A stretch of 64,000 bases of DNA from Terriglobales bacterium (GCA_035573675.1 DATMAB010000010.1:186001-250000); one strand, 5' to 3'; shown: positions 34,941 to 45,923, counted from the first letter of the stretch. A program made the numbers and translations. Notes: generated by a model not told the origin, from the letters alone.

Positions 34941-36470
34941 ATGACACAAACCGAGAGGCGGTGGCTGTCGTTGGGGAGTCTGGTAGTGATGGCGGCGATG
35001 GCAATGGCCCCGGCAGCCTGGGCGATGCAGGCGGCGGCCGAAGCCGGAGCGATGACGCCCAAAAAGGCTCCGACCGGCCTGGGACAGGCGATTTCGGGCG
35101 CCCAACAGGGAGCCGCCGAGGCACTGGGATCGGTGACGCCCGGGGCTCCGACGGCCACGGGCGCCCCACAAGCCACTGGGCCCGCCGCGGAAGCCGGCAT
35201 GCCGCAGGAGGGCTTTCCGGAAGGCTCGGTGCCGTTGCGGGTGCTGGCGGGCAAGTCCATCCTGGTCAACACCACGGACCGGCTGAAGCGCGTGGCGGTG
35301 AGTGATCCGACCGTCGCCGATGCCCTGGTCGTGACCCCGACCCAGATCCTGGTGCACGGTCGCCAGCCCGGCGAGGTCTCCCTGGTGCTGTGGGATGAGG
35401 CCGAGCGCTCCCGCAGTTTCGACCTGCGGGTGGATGTGGACGCCACCTCGGCGGCGGAGGAGATCCATCGCATCTTTCCCAGCGAGAGGATCAACGTATC
35501 GGCCTCGCGCAATGCCATCGTGCTTTCCGGGCACGTGAGCAGCGAGGAAGTGCAAAAGAACGCCGGCGCCCTGGCCGGAGCCTACTCCAAGTCCGTGGTC
35601 AACGTGCTGACCTACGGTCCCTACGAACCGCAGGAAGTGCTGTTGCAGGTGAAGTTCGCGGAAGTCAACCGCGACGCTCTGGAGCGCTACGCCGTCAACC
35701 TGTTCGCGACCAACGTCTCCGTCGTCGGCCAGACGGGTACGGGCAGCCGGCCGCCCGTCAACCTGACCGACACCGACGTCAAGGACGTGCCGGAAGGCTC
35801 CTTCAGCAGCGACCTGCAGATCGACCCGCTGAACGTGTTCCTGTTCCGCCCGGATGTGCACGTGGGCGCAGCCATCCAGGCCCTGAAGCAGAAGTCGCTG
35901 GCGCAGATCCTGGCCGAACCGAACCTGATCGCTTTGAACGGCAAGGAGGCCAGCTTCCTGGCCGGCGGCGAGTTTCCCATCCCCATCGTGCAGGGCGGAG
36001 GCAACGTAGGCAACGTCACGGTCCAGTTCAAGGAGTTCGGCGTGCGGCTGAGGTTCACGCCCTACATCATGCCCACGGGAAACATCCGCCTGAAAGTGGC
36101 GCCGGAGGTAAGCCAACTGGACTTCGCCAACGGCGTCACCATCTCCGGCTTCACCATCCCCGCCCTGGTCACGCGACGCGCGGAGACCGAGTTGGAGTTG
36201 CAGGACGGACAGAGCTTCCTGATTGCCGGCTTGATTGACAATCGCGTGGCCAACGTGGCCTCGAAGATTCCCGGGCTGGGAGACATCCCGATTATCGGGT
36301 ATTTGTTCCGGCAAAAGTTCAATCAGAAGACCACCGGCGAGCTGATGGTGCTGGTGACGGCGCGCAAAGTGTCGCCCAGCGTCGATCTCCCGCCGGGACC
36401 GCAATTCCCCCAAGAATTCCTGGACAAGCAGAAATTCGACAAACCCAAACCCACGGGAGGGGGCAAGTGA
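34941..36470 (+). CDS. cpaC: type IVb pilus outer-membrane secretin (CpaC/RcpA)
   Basis: 509 residues. Signal peptide region SLGSLVVMAAMAMAPAAWAMQA, then an Ala/Pro-rich linker. The pilus secretin N-domain follows (VLAGKSILVNTTDRLKRVAVSDPTVADALVVTPTQILVHGRQPGEVSLVLWDE), then a BON-like segment, then the secretin barrel (VQFKEFGVRLRFTPYIMPTGNIRLKVAPEVSQLD...ELELQDGQSFLIAGLI...VASKIPGLGDIPIIGYLFRQ). It forms the outer-membrane pore for the pilus. The stop TGA and the next ATG share one base. Confidence 0.95.
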   Translation: MTQTERRWLSLGSLVVMAAMAMAPAAWAMQAAAEAGAMTPKKAPTGLGQAISGAQQGAAEALGSVTPGAPTATGAPQATGPAAEAGMPQEGFPEGSVPLRVLAGKSILVNTTDRLKRVAVSDPTVADALVVTPTQILVHGRQPGEVSLVLWDEAERSRSFDLRVDVDATSAAEEIHRIFPSERINVSASRNAIVLSGHVSSEEVQKNAGALAGAYSKSVVNVLTYGPYEPQEVLLQVKFAEVNRDALERYAVNLFATNVSVVGQTGTGSRPPVNLTDTDVKDVPEGSFSSDLQIDPLNVFLFRPDVHVGAAIQALKQKSLAQILAEPNLIALNGKEASFLAGGEFPIPIVQGGGNVGNVTVQFKEFGVRLRFTPYIMPTGNIRLKVAPEVSQLDFANGVTISGFTIPALVTRRAETELELQDGQSFLIAGLIDNRVANVASKIPGLGDIPIIGYLFRQKFNQKTTGELMVLVTARKVSPSVDLPPGPQFPQEFLDKQKFDKPKPTGGGK

Positions 36471-37672
36471 TGCGTGGCCGAAGCAGGAATCGCGAGCGTG
36501 GCATGACCATCGTCATGCTGGCGGTGTTTCTGGTGGTGTTGTTCGCGATGGCGGCGCTGGCGGTTGACCTGGGGTTCGCCTACACGGCACGGACCAGCGC
36601 GCAGCATGCAGCGGACGCGGGCGCGCTGGCGGGCGCGTACACGTTCGCCTTTACCGGCCTGAGCCAGCCGGGCGCCGCCATTGACGCGGCGCGGGCCGCG
36701 GCCCAAGCCAATTACGTTCTGGGCGCGCCGGCGACCATCGCGGCCACCGACGTCACGGTAGACATTCCCAACCGCAGGGTGACGGTAACCGTCCCGCGCT
36801 CCGGAACGAGCGCGATCAGCACGGTCTTCGCGCGCGTGCTGGGCATCCGCTCGCTGGATGTCGTGGCCCGGGCCACGGCGGAAGCGCTGTCGGCCGGCTC
36901 GGGCTCGCGGTGCGTCAAACCGGTGTTTCTGCCCACGACCATCCTCAGCCCCAACAATCCGGTTACGGCCTGTAACAACGGCGAGAGGATTTTCGACTCG
37001 AACGGGAACATCACGAGCTTTGCCCAGAGCCAATTGGGAACCTGCCACGAGATCCGTCCGACGGACCCGAACGACGAGGCCCTGCAGAACCCCTTGGCGC
37101 CCGGGCAGTTCTATTCACTGGATTTCGGGGCCGGCGCCGATGCCTACCGCTGCACCTGGGCAGGATGCCTGAACCAGTGTCCCAGTGCGGACGAGGACAT
37201 CATCGAGTGCGGGAACGATTATCCCCTCAAGACCGGCGACATGGTGGGACCGGTGCAGCAAGGCGTGACCGACCTTATCGGCGATCCCGCGGATACCTGG
37301 TGGAGTAGCTGGTCGCCGACGAACCAGCAGTATGTGAACGAGCCGTCAAAGACGCTGGTGGTCGACACCCCTTCGCTGGTGCTGGCTCCCGTCTATGACA
37401 ACTGCGCGCAGGTCATCAACTCCGGAACCGCTGGGCAAAGGGTAGTCGTGATCGGTTTCGTGACCATCTTTGTAGACGGCCTGGGACCCCGAATCGGCTG
37501 TCCCGGAGGCGGGGGCCGGGGCGGCGGTATCAACCCGAATGAGAGGGTGGCTGCACACCTGGTCGGGATCACCACCTGCGCCGGCGTAGGCGGCGGGGGG
37601 GCCGGGGCGGGAGGCAGCGTCTCAGGGCCGGGCGGTTATCCCATCCGGCTGATCCAGACGCCTACCACCTGA
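36470..37672 (+). CDS. TadG-like pilus assembly protein
   Basis: 400 residues from ATG 36470, with GGGAGGGGG upstream. RNRERGMTIVMLAVFLVVLFAMAALAVDLGFAYTARTSAQHAADAGALAGAYTF is the typical TadG N-terminus: a membrane helix and an AADAGALAGA motif. The Glu at +5 is Met, so it is not processed like TadE. The large periplasmic part has about ten cysteines (CVKPVFLPTTIL...CHEIRPTD...CTWAGCLNQC...) and a Gly-rich tail. No von Willebrand A domain is evident, unlike the longest TadG proteins. Confidence 0.85.
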   Translation: MRGRSRNRERGMTIVMLAVFLVVLFAMAALAVDLGFAYTARTSAQHAADAGALAGAYTFAFTGLSQPGAAIDAARAAAQANYVLGAPATIAATDVTVDIPNRRVTVTVPRSGTSAISTVFARVLGIRSLDVVARATAEALSAGSGSRCVKPVFLPTTILSPNNPVTACNNGERIFDSNGNITSFAQSQLGTCHEIRPTDPNDEALQNPLAPGQFYSLDFGAGADAYRCTWAGCLNQCPSADEDIIECGNDYPLKTGDMVGPVQQGVTDLIGDPADTWWSSWSPTNQQYVNEPSKTLVVDTPSLVLAPVYDNCAQVINSGTAGQRVVVIGFVTIFVDGLGPRIGCPGGGGRGGGINPNERVAAHLVGITTCAGVGGGGAGAGGSVSGPGGYPIRLIQTPTT

Positions 37673-37720
37673 TCGGCACCGAGAGCGGCGATGGCAGTAT
37701 AGGGAGAATAGGGACCGAGC

Positions 37721-38884
37721 ATGCCTGCGTTAGCTGTAGTCATTCTGGCGCTGGACGAGGAACAGCGGACCATCCTGAAGATGCTGGTGGATGGCACCGC
37801 TATCGCCCGCACCACCCATGCTGTGCCCGGCTACCCGGTAGGGGCCACCGACCCCATCATCCGGCGTATTCACGAGGCCCGCCCGGATGTGCTGCTGGTG
37901 GACATCCCCTCGCATGACCCTACGCCCGGCCTGCGAGCCATCGAGCTGCTGCATGCGGAATTGCCGGCTGCGGCGGTGTTCGCCGTAGGGGAAATGGCCC
38001 AGCCGCAGGTGATCGTGGCCGCCATGCGGGGCGGAGCGTCGGAGTTTCTGGAGCGCCCGGTGGGCACCAACCACCTGCTGGAGGCGCTGGCGCGGCTGAC
38101 CTCGGCGCAACGCAAGACGCGCACCAACGGCGTGCGCGGCCGCGTGTTCACGGTGGTGAACGCCAAGGGCGGCAGCGGCGCGACCACCATCGCGGTGCAG
38201 ACGGCGACGGCCCTGCAAGGCATGCAGGGGGGAGTGGCGCTGGTGGATCTGGCTCCGCTGGGCCATGTGGCCCTGCATCTGAACGTGAAGCCGCAGTTCA
38301 CGGTGGTGGACGCCATCCGCAACCTGCACCGCCTGGACGGAGCCCTGCTGGAAGGCTTCATGACGCGCGACGAGCGCGGCATCCATCTGCTGGCGGGCGT
38401 ACAGGAGCCGATGATGGTGGAGCCGTCGCACGCGGAATTCGCGCGCCTGTTCGACATGCTGGTGAGCCACTACCGGCACGTGGTGGTGGACGCTTCCTCG
38501 CGGCTGGACGCCATCACCCGCATGGTGAGCGACCTTTCCGACACCGTGCTGCTGGTGGCGCATGCCGACGTGGCTTCGCTGTGGAGCGCCAACAAGGTGC
38601 AGAACTTCCTGAACGACGGGAGCGGCCGCGAGCGGCTCCGCCTGGTGCTGAACCGCTACCGCAAGATCTCCGGCTTCACCGACGCCGACGCCGAAGCGGC
38701 CACGCACACCAAGCTGCTGTGGAAGATCCCCAACAACTACGCGGCCATCTCCAACGCCATCGACCGGGGAGTTCCGGTGATGCAGACAAACCATTCGGAA
38801 GTCTCGCGCGCGTTCCAGGGTTTGGCGACGGCGCTGACTCAGGGAGCAACCGCCAAACCCAAGAGCTGGACCCCATTCCGTTGA
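37721..38884 (+). CDS. cpaE: CpaE/TadZ-type localisation ATPase
   Basis: 387 residues. An N-terminal receiver-like domain (AVVILALDEEQRTILKMLVD...RPDVLLVDIPSHDPTPGLRAIELL...GGASEFLERPV) is followed by a MinD/ParA-type ATPase. The deviant Walker A is NAKGGSGATTIAVQTATAL, with Ala for the canonical Lys; this is common in CpaE. A second motif is VVVDASSRLDAIT, and the end is NRYRKISGFTDADAE...KIPNNYAAISNAIDRG. It positions the pilus machine at the cell pole. Confidence 0.93.
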   Translation: MPALAVVILALDEEQRTILKMLVDGTAIARTTHAVPGYPVGATDPIIRRIHEARPDVLLVDIPSHDPTPGLRAIELLHAELPAAAVFAVGEMAQPQVIVAAMRGGASEFLERPVGTNHLLEALARLTSAQRKTRTNGVRGRVFTVVNAKGGSGATTIAVQTATALQGMQGGVALVDLAPLGHVALHLNVKPQFTVVDAIRNLHRLDGALLEGFMTRDERGIHLLAGVQEPMMVEPSHAEFARLFDMLVSHYRHVVVDASSRLDAITRMVSDLSDTVLLVAHADVASLWSANKVQNFLNDGSGRERLRLVLNRYRKISGFTDADAEAATHTKLLWKIPNNYAAISNAIDRGVPVMQTNHSEVSRAFQGLATALTQGATAKPKSWTPFR

Positions 38885-38901
38885 TTTGAGGAGAGAGATC
38901 G

Positions 38902-40197
<1,296 letters not shown>

Positions 40198-40223
40198 GAG
40201 CGTTTCGGGGGAAAGGAAGCATC

Positions 40224-41192
40224 ATGGTCTACCTCGTCGTCCTCGGCTTGTTCATCCTGGTGGTGATTCTCGTCTTCACCGTGGCCGGGGTCTTCGAAGA
40301 ACGGGACGTGCGAGCGCGCTCCATGCGCGAGCGGTTGCTCTCGCTGGAACGGGCGCAGGAGCGCGGCCCCTCGGAAGAGCTGGCCCTGTTGCGGGAAGAG
40401 ATCCTGAGTGAGATTCCGGCCCTGAACCGGGTGCTGCAGCAGTCTCCCCGCATCAGGCAGTTGCAGCGCTTCCTGGATCAGGCGGATACGGGCACGCGGG
40501 CGGGCAAGTTCCTGATGATCTCGCTGGCGCTGGCGATGATCTTCGGGGCGCTGGCCATGGAATGGTCGAATATCCCCACTCTGGGCCTGGCTATGGCCCT
40601 GCTGGGTGGCCTGATGCCCTACTTCTATTACGCCTACCGGCGGGCCCGGCGCTTTCAGAAGTTCGAGGAGATGTTTCCGGAAGCCATCGAGCTGCTGTCG
40701 CGGGCCACGCGCGCCGGCCACGCGTTCACCACGGCCATCGAGTTGATCGGCAATGAGCTGGGCGAGCCGGTAGCAGGAGAGTTCCGCAAACTGTTCGAGG
40801 AGCAGAAATACGGATTGCCGGTGCGCGATGCGCTGCTCAACCTGGGCGAGCGTGTCCCGCTGGTGGACGTGAAGTTCTTCATCACCACCGTAATGCTGCA
40901 ACGCGAGACGGGCGGGAACCTGGCCGAGATCCTGGACAAGCTCTCGTACCTGATCCGCGAGCGCTTCAAGATCCTGCGGCAGGTCCGGGTTTACACCGCG
41001 CAGGGCCGGCTGACGCTGCTGATCCTGATGCTGCTGCCCCCGGGCGTGGTGCTCATGTTCGCCTGGATGGACTACAAGTTCATCGAGCCGCTGTGGACGG
41101 ATCCCATCGGGCATGCGCTGATCGCGGCGGGCGTCGTGATGCAAACCATAGGCTTCTTTCTGATCCGCAAGATCATCCGTATCCGGGTTTGA
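40224..41192 (+). CDS. tadB: Flp pilus inner-membrane platform protein TadB
   Basis: 322 residues. N-terminal helix ([23 protein letters not shown]), a pair of helices in the middle, the T2SSF core ([91 protein letters not shown]), then two C-terminal helices. It forms the inner-membrane platform with TadC. The gap to the next gene is 4 bp. Confidence 0.94.
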   Translation: MVYLVVLGLFILVVILVFTVAGVFEERDVRARSMRERLLSLERAQERGPSEELALLREEILSEIPALNRVLQQSPRIRQLQRFLDQADTGTRAGKFLMISLALAMIFGALAMEWSNIPTLGLAMALLGGLMPYFYYAYRRARRFQKFEEMFPEAIELLSRATRAGHAFTTAIELIGNELGEPVAGEFRKLFEEQKYGLPVRDALLNLGERVPLVDVKFFITTVMLQRETGGNLAEILDKLSYLIRERFKILRQVRVYTAQGRLTLLILMLLPPGVVLMFAWMDYKFIEPLWTDPIGHALIAAGVVMQTIGFFLIRKIIRIRV

Positions 41193-41196
41193 CCAT

Positions 41197-42105
41197 ATGG
41201 CACTGACCAACATTCTGATTGCAGCCGCGATGTTCGTGACGCTGGCGGCAGCGTTCTTCTTCCTGATGGCCGCCGCTGTTTCCCCGGCGTCGCTGCTGGG
41301 AGCGCGCTTGCGCGCCCTCACCGGCGTACGGATCGAGGAAAAGAAGCCGAAGATGCAAGAGCGCCTGGAACAGGCGCTCACTCCGCTGGCCAAGGCGCTG
41401 CCTGCTTCCCCGGCAGAACTTTCGCGGATGCGTCTCATGCTGGTGCAGGCCGGGTTCCGCGAGCCCCGGCACGCCACCATCTTCTTCGGCTCGCGCGTGG
41501 CCCTCTTGGCGGCGGCGGTGATTTTCGTGCTGAGCACGAACCTGTTCGCGCGCGACGCCATGTTTGCGGTGGGCATCGTCGGGCTGGCCTATACCTTGCC
41601 GACCATCTGGCTGCGACAGAAGGTGAAGGCTCGCCAGTTGGCCATTCGGCTTGGACTCCCGGACGCGCTGGATCTGGCCGTGATCTGCGTGGAAGCGGGC
41701 CTGGGCCTGGACCAGGCGGTGCAGCGTGTGGGCGACGAAATGCGCCATGTCCACAAGGACCTGTCCGATGAGTTCGGATTGGTGAACCTGGAGATGCGCG
41801 CCGGCAAGCCGCGGGCGGAAGCCCTGCGCAACCTGGCGGTCCGCACGGGCGTGGACGACATGCGGGCGCTGGTGGCGGTGCTCATCCAGACCGACCGCTT
41901 CGGTACCAGCATTGCCACAGCGCTGCGCGTGCACTCCGACGCCCTGCGCACCGAGCGCCGGCAGCGGGCCGAGGAAGCCGCGGCCAAAACGACCATCAAG
42001 ATGGTGCCGGTGCTGGTGTTCTTCGTTTTTCCGTCCATGTTCTTCGTCAGCCTGGGACCGGCGGCCATCCAGCTGATGCGGAACCTGCTGCCGGCGTTGA
42101 AGTAG
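41197..42105 (+). CDS. tadC: Flp pilus inner-membrane platform protein TadC
   Basis: 302 residues. It has the same architecture as TadB: first helix [25 protein letters not shown]2SSF core [107 protein letters not shown], and a C-terminal helix pair. It is the partner of TadB. A micropeptide gene follows after 8 bp. Confidence 0.94.
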   Translation: MALTNILIAAAMFVTLAAAFFFLMAAAVSPASLLGARLRALTGVRIEEKKPKMQERLEQALTPLAKALPASPAELSRMRLMLVQAGFREPRHATIFFGSRVALLAAAVIFVLSTNLFARDAMFAVGIVGLAYTLPTIWLRQKVKARQLAIRLGLPDALDLAVICVEAGLGLDQAVQRVGDEMRHVHKDLSDEFGLVNLEMRAGKPRAEALRNLAVRTGVDDMRALVAVLIQTDRFGTSIATALRVHSDALRTERRQRAEEAAAKTTIKMVPVLVFFVFPSMFFVSLGPAAIQLMRNLLPALK

Positions 42106-42113
42106 GGAGAAAC

Positions 42114-42188
42114 ATGGAATACGCGATCCTGGCCGTGGTGCTCCTGCTGGGGCTGGTGGTTTACAACCGCAAGGGGAAACGGGTGTGA
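42114..42188 (+). CDS. 24-residue membrane micropeptide in the Tad operon
   Basis: ATG 42114 with GGGAGA 5 nt upstream encodes a peptide beginning MEYAILAVVLLLGLVVYNRK and ending GKRV. It is one uninterrupted membrane helix with an acidic start and a strongly basic tail. It sits exactly between the TadC stop (8 bp before) and the DUF192 start (4 bp after), so operon spacing supports translation. No family is known to me. It may be a small subunit or regulator of the pilus platform. Confidence 0.6.
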   Translation: MEYAILAVVLLLGLVVYNRKGKRV

Positions 42189-42192
42189 TTGA

Positions 42193-42603
42193 ATGGCCGC
42201 AGGGTCCAACGCGAACTCCAAGCGCCGCGGCTACGCCTACAACCGCACCCGACAGGCCTTCCTGGCCAGTGAGCTGCGCGTCGCCGATACTCATGCCGGG
42301 CGTCTGCGCGGCCTGATGGGCCGCAGCAAGGAAAGCTTCCCGCCCGGATCGGGCCTGTGGATCATTCCCTGCCATGGCGTGCACACGCTGGCGATGCGCT
42401 TTCCCATCGACGTGGTGTACGTGGACGCCAACCAGGTAGTCGTGGGCCTGGAAGAGAACGTGCGCCCGTGGCGCATGACGCCAATGGTCATGGAAGCGGC
42501 CACGGTGCTGGAACTGCCGCCTCATACCATCTTTAACACCGGCACCAGCGTCGGCGATCAACTGGAGATAGTCCGGGAACGGAACCACCAGCCCGCCCCA
42601 TGA
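42193..42603 (+). CDS. DUF192 protein
   Basis: 136 residues. ELRVADTHAGRLRGLMGRSKESFPPGSGLWIIPCHGVHTLAMRFPIDVVYVDANQVVVGLEENVRPWRMTPMVMEAATVLELPPHTIFNTGTSVGDQLEI is a complete DUF192 domain with the GLMGR and GVHTxxMRFPIDVVYVD motifs. The family is uncharacterised, but it is often encoded near Tad pilus genes. There is no signal peptide, while many homologues have one. Its stop overlaps the next ATG (ATGA). Confidence 0.9.
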   Translation: MAAGSNANSKRRGYAYNRTRQAFLASELRVADTHAGRLRGLMGRSKESFPPGSGLWIIPCHGVHTLAMRFPIDVVYVDANQVVVGLEENVRPWRMTPMVMEAATVLELPPHTIFNTGTSVGDQLEIVRERNHQPAP

Positions 42604-44714
42604 GCGACAAGCCCAAGCTGCTGGTGGACTGGGAGCCGCGCTGGCGCAACTTCACCACATCTCTCCGCCCCGCCCTGCAACGCGAAGCGCCCTTGCCGGT
42701 GAACTACTTTCGCCGCAATGGCGGCGCACCCGCCCTGTTGGTGGAGTGGGACCGGCCACTGGCCGGGTTCTCGGCACTTGGGATCGCCCTGGGTCGCGAT
42801 CCGGCGCTTCCCGCCTACTATTTCGAGGACTTCCAACCGGCCCTGCTGGTGGAGTGGGAAGAGGGCTGGGGGAACTTCTTCTCCTGCGTCGCGCCGGCGC
42901 TGAAGCTTTCCGCCCCGCGCCTGGCCAACGAATGCGATCACCTCCCGCTGACGCCACGCGGGCTGGTGGGGGCCCTGGCCGTACTGGCTGCGTCGCTGGC
43001 GTTCGCCACGCTGCTGGCCTGGCGCATGGCTCCGGCTCCGCAACGGCAACACATCGCTTTACTTCCGCTGGAACCGCTCATCTATGCGCCTCCCGTCGTG
43101 GCGCAGCCACGCGCCCGCGCGCTGACGCCGCGGGAACTGGCACGGGCGCGAGAGCGCCAAGCTCGGCAGCCGACGCCGAATTCACGCGAAGCGAGCAAGC
43201 CCGAACCGAACAAGCCGGAAGAGCCGCCGCAGGTGCAAGTGGTTCTGCAGCCTTCGCCCAACCTTCCGCGCATGGAAGATGTGGGCGGCGCGGAAGCCGG
43301 CCGGTCGGGCCGTTCCGGAGGACGCGAAGCCTTCCACCCCACGCAGGTCATTCGCATCTCCCGCGGGCCGCGGCTGGTGGAGCGCGTAGCCGACGCCCCC
43401 AAGCTGAACCTCCCCAAACGCAACGACGCCGTGGCCAACCTGGTCGCGGTGGCTGCGGCGCCTCCACCGCCGCTTCCCATGGCTGCGGTAGCTCGCGGCA
43501 CACGGCTGGGAATCTCCATGCCGGAGCCCAGGGTGGTCGCTCCGGCGCCGAACCCGCGGCGCTCCGTTGCCTCCCTCAACGTGCCCCAGACGCCCACGGT
43601 CGTCGTGCCGCCTCCACCCGACATTCGCGTTCCCCCGGGCACGGTGACCGACCCCAAGCTGGCCGTGCCCTTGCCCACCTTGGCGGCGCCTTCGCTGGGG
43701 CAGCGGAGCCTGCGAGAAATCGCCACCGGCACGACCGGAACCGGCATCATCCCTGAAGTCGCCTCCGCGGGATCGCCCCAGGGCACGGGCAACGCTGCTT
43801 CCGAACCCGACGTGGCTTCCGACGATCCCAACGGACGCCCCGAAGGGCAGGTGGCCGCAGCGCACGGCGCGGGCACCGATCCCGAGGGCTCGCCCGACGG
43901 CACGGCTGAGGCCAGCGGCCTCGTGATCTCCACCAGCCCCGGCGATGCCGTCGGCGTTCCCGGAGAAAGCGTGGGCACGCTGGCGATGTCGCCTGCCGGT
44001 TCAGGCACCACCGGGGCGGGTGGCTCCGGTGGCGGCACCGGAATCGGTGTTGGAACCGGATCAGGGAGCGGGGCGCACGGCACCGGACCGGGCGCAGCCG
44101 GATCGGGAACGGGATTTGGCGCGGACGCCGGCGCACACGGCGGCATTTCTCCCGGGCCAGGACCGGGCGGAACGGGCAGCGGCACCAGCCGCAGCGGGCT
44201 GGCCGGGGTCACCATCCGCGGCGGAGTCGTCAACCTGCCGAGCTTCGCCACGGCCGGAGCTCCGGCGCCGCCGGGCCGTACGCCGACCGAAGGGCGGCGC
44301 GTACCCACCATCACGGTGATTGCGACGCCGCGCTCCGGTGGCGCTCTCCCGACGTACGGGCTGCTGAAAGGCCCTCGCGTGTACACCATCTACATTCAGA
44401 CCCGCCTGGGCACGGGCGTGCTTCAGTACTCCGAGCGGCCCAAGGACATCCGCGGCTTTCAAAGCGACCTCACCGCACCCGAGCCGCTGCGCGCCGACTT
44501 CCCTCCCGGCACCCCTATGGCGCGCGTGATCGTCGCCTGCGTGCTCGACCGTTCCGGCTTCCTCAAGGACCTGCGCGTGGTCAGCGCCGCTTCCCAGGAG
44601 GTCGCAGGCAAAGTGATGGAGGCGCTCAAGGACTGGCGCTTTCGCCCCGTCCTGCGCGGCAACGAAGTCATCGAGGTGGACGCGCTGCTGGGCTTTTCGG
44701 TGGGAACGCAGTAG
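42600..44714 (+). CDS. TonB-like protein with triple N-terminal repeat
   Basis: 704 residues. The N-terminal 105 residues contain three repeats of one unit: PKLLVDWEPRWRNFTTSLRP, PALLVEWDRPLAGFSALGIA and PALLVEWEEGWGNFFSCVAP, about 40 residues apart. A single membrane helix follows (GLVGALAVLAASLAFATLLAW), then a long Pro-rich and Gly/Ser/Thr-rich periplasmic span. The C-terminal 90 residues (TPMARVIVACVLDRSGFLKDLRVVSAASQEVAGKVMEALKDWRFRPVLRGNEVIEV) match a TonB C-terminal domain. Energy-transducing TonB needs ExbB/ExbD, which are not here. It ends the Tad operon, and a link to the secretin is possible. Confidence 0.85.
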   Translation: MSDKPKLLVDWEPRWRNFTTSLRPALQREAPLPVNYFRRNGGAPALLVEWDRPLAGFSALGIALGRDPALPAYYFEDFQPALLVEWEEGWGNFFSCVAPALKLSAPRLANECDHLPLTPRGLVGALAVLAASLAFATLLAWRMAPAPQRQHIALLPLEPLIYAPPVVAQPRARALTPRELARARERQARQPTPNSREASKPEPNKPEEPPQVQVVLQPSPNLPRMEDVGGAEAGRSGRSGGREAFHPTQVIRISRGPRLVERVADAPKLNLPKRNDAVANLVAVAAAPPPPLPMAAVARGTRLGISMPEPRVVAPAPNPRRSVASLNVPQTPTVVVPPPPDIRVPPGTVTDPKLAVPLPTLAAPSLGQRSLREIATGTTGTGIIPEVASAGSPQGTGNAASEPDVASDDPNGRPEGQVAAAHGAGTDPEGSPDGTAEASGLVISTSPGDAVGVPGESVGTLAMSPAGSGTTGAGGSGGGTGIGVGTGSGSGAHGTGPGAAGSGTGFGADAGAHGGISPGPGPGGTGSGTSRSGLAGVTIRGGVVNLPSFATAGAPAPPGRTPTEGRRVPTITVIATPRSGGALPTYGLLKGPRVYTIYIQTRLGTGVLQYSERPKDIRGFQSDLTAPEPLRADFPPGTPMARVIVACVLDRSGFLKDLRVVSAASQEVAGKVMEALKDWRFRPVLRGNEVIEVDALLGFSVGTQ

Positions 44715-44748
44715 CGATACTGCGATTAGCGGCTCCGCAGCATCTCCT

Positions 44749-45492
44749 TCATGAAGCTCGTGAGCGCCGGCTCTGCCAGGAAGAGCGCAAGAGCTGGAGG
44801 GCGTCCAGGATAGCGACGCGTGCGCCCAGCTTGCTCTTGCCGGCGCCGCGGGGCGCGAACACGAACGGTACTTCTTCCAGGCGCCGCACGCGGCCGCGGA
44901 TCATCACTTCCAGCAGGATCTTGAAGCCGAGCGGCTTCAGCTCCACACCTTCGATCACTTCACGGCGGAGGGCGAAACAGCCGGAGAGCGGATCGCGCAC
45001 CTGGCGGACGCCGGCGGGCAGCGCCAGGCGCACCAGGAAGGTGGCGAACTTCGACCCCAATCGGCGCACGATATTCCAGCGCGGGATGTCGCCGCCCGCG
45101 GTGTAGCGGCTGGCTACGGCCAGATCGGCGCCGCGCTCCAGAGCCTCGAGCAGGCGCGGAATCACGTCCGGCGGGTGCTGGCCGTCGGCGTCCATGGCCG
45201 CCAACACGGGAGCGCTTGAAGTCTTCCAACCGGCCACCACCGCCGTCGCCAGGCCCCGCTCGCCCTGGCGGCGTACGGAACGGACCCGGCCGCCTGAAGC
45301 GGCGGCCAGGGTGTCGGCGATCGAGCCCGTGCCATCGGGACTGTCGTCGTCCACGATCACGATCTCATGCTCCACGAGCCCGGCGGCGCTGAAGACCTCC
45401 TGCAGCGTTCGCACGACACGCTCGATGTTCGCCGCCTCGTTATATGTGGGCAGTACGACGGCGAAGCGTGGCGGGCGGGCTTCTCGCATCAT
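44749..45492 (-). CDS. polyprenol-phosphate mannose synthase (Dpm1-like GT2)
   Basis: 247 residues; tandem ATGs at 45492 and 45489. GT-A fold landmarks: VVLPTYNEAANIERVV, VIVDDDSPDGTGSIAD, AAMDADGQHPPDVIPRLL (DxD), SRYTAGGDIPRWNIVRRLGSKFATFLVR, and DPLSGCFALRREVIEGVELKPLGFKILLEVMIRG. It lacks the C-terminal membrane helices of longer homologues. It charges a polyprenyl phosphate with mannose (or a similar sugar) as donor for the GT-C enzymes upstream in the same cluster. Confidence 0.92.
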   Translation of the reverse strand: MMREARPPRFAVVLPTYNEAANIERVVRTLQEVFSAAGLVEHEIVIVDDDSPDGTGSIADTLAAASGGRVRSVRRQGERGLATAVVAGWKTSSAPVLAAMDADGQHPPDVIPRLLEALERGADLAVASRYTAGGDIPRWNIVRRLGSKFATFLVRLALPAGVRQVRDPLSGCFALRREVIEGVELKPLGFKILLEVMIRGRVRRLEEVPFVFAPRGAGKSKLGARVAILDALQLLRSSWQSRRSRAS

Positions 45493-45496
45493 CCCT

Positions 45497-45923
45497 TCAC
45501 GATTCCGCGACCGCAACCGCGGACTCGGGCTCCGGCGCCGCGACCCGCCGCGGCCGGAGTACGGCCGAAAGCGCGTAGAAGGCGATGGCCAGCAGCATCA
45601 ACCTTCTCTTAGGGCTGGAACGAACATGGCTGAAATCCTATCGACGAGGCGTCTTCTTCAAAGAGTGTGCGGGCGTCATCGACGTACGCAGTCACCCGCG
45701 GATCACCATAGGGATGCTCAGGATGGTATCGCTTGCCCGGCGCCAGAATGACCGGGTCAATCTCAACTGCATCCACGTGCGTAGCCCCGTGCCGCAGCGC
45801 TGCGGCTACATCATTCCTGCCGGAAGCCATGCGTAGTTGACCTTGAGGGGTCGAGTCCTCTTGCAAGACGAGATTGGCTCCCAACTCTAGTTCTGACGCT
45901 CCGCGCCGCGGGTTCGGGCGCAA
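45497..45923 (-). pseudogene. remnants of two genes: a membrane-protein tail and a spermidine-synthase-like fragment
   Basis: The stretch 45497-45598 encodes only MLLAIAFYALSAVLRPRRVAAPEPESAVAVAES, a lone final helix and tail with no head, ending 5 bp before the Dpm1 start. In another frame 45609-45923 encodes GRNDVAAALRHGATHVDAVEIDPVILAPGKRYHPEHPYGDPRVTAYVDDARTLFEEDAS. This is a recognisable SAM-binding spermidine-synthase-like core (motifs GxNDVAAAL, AVEIDP, DDAR) with both ends missing and the glycine loop damaged (MASGRND). The two pieces look like the result of a deletion. No functional product is expected. Confidence 0.7.

Noticed and set aside
34638-36413. A 591-codon open frame antisense to the pilus secretin
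   Set aside because: The secretin assignment on the plus strand is certain, and the antisense product has no recognisable domain.
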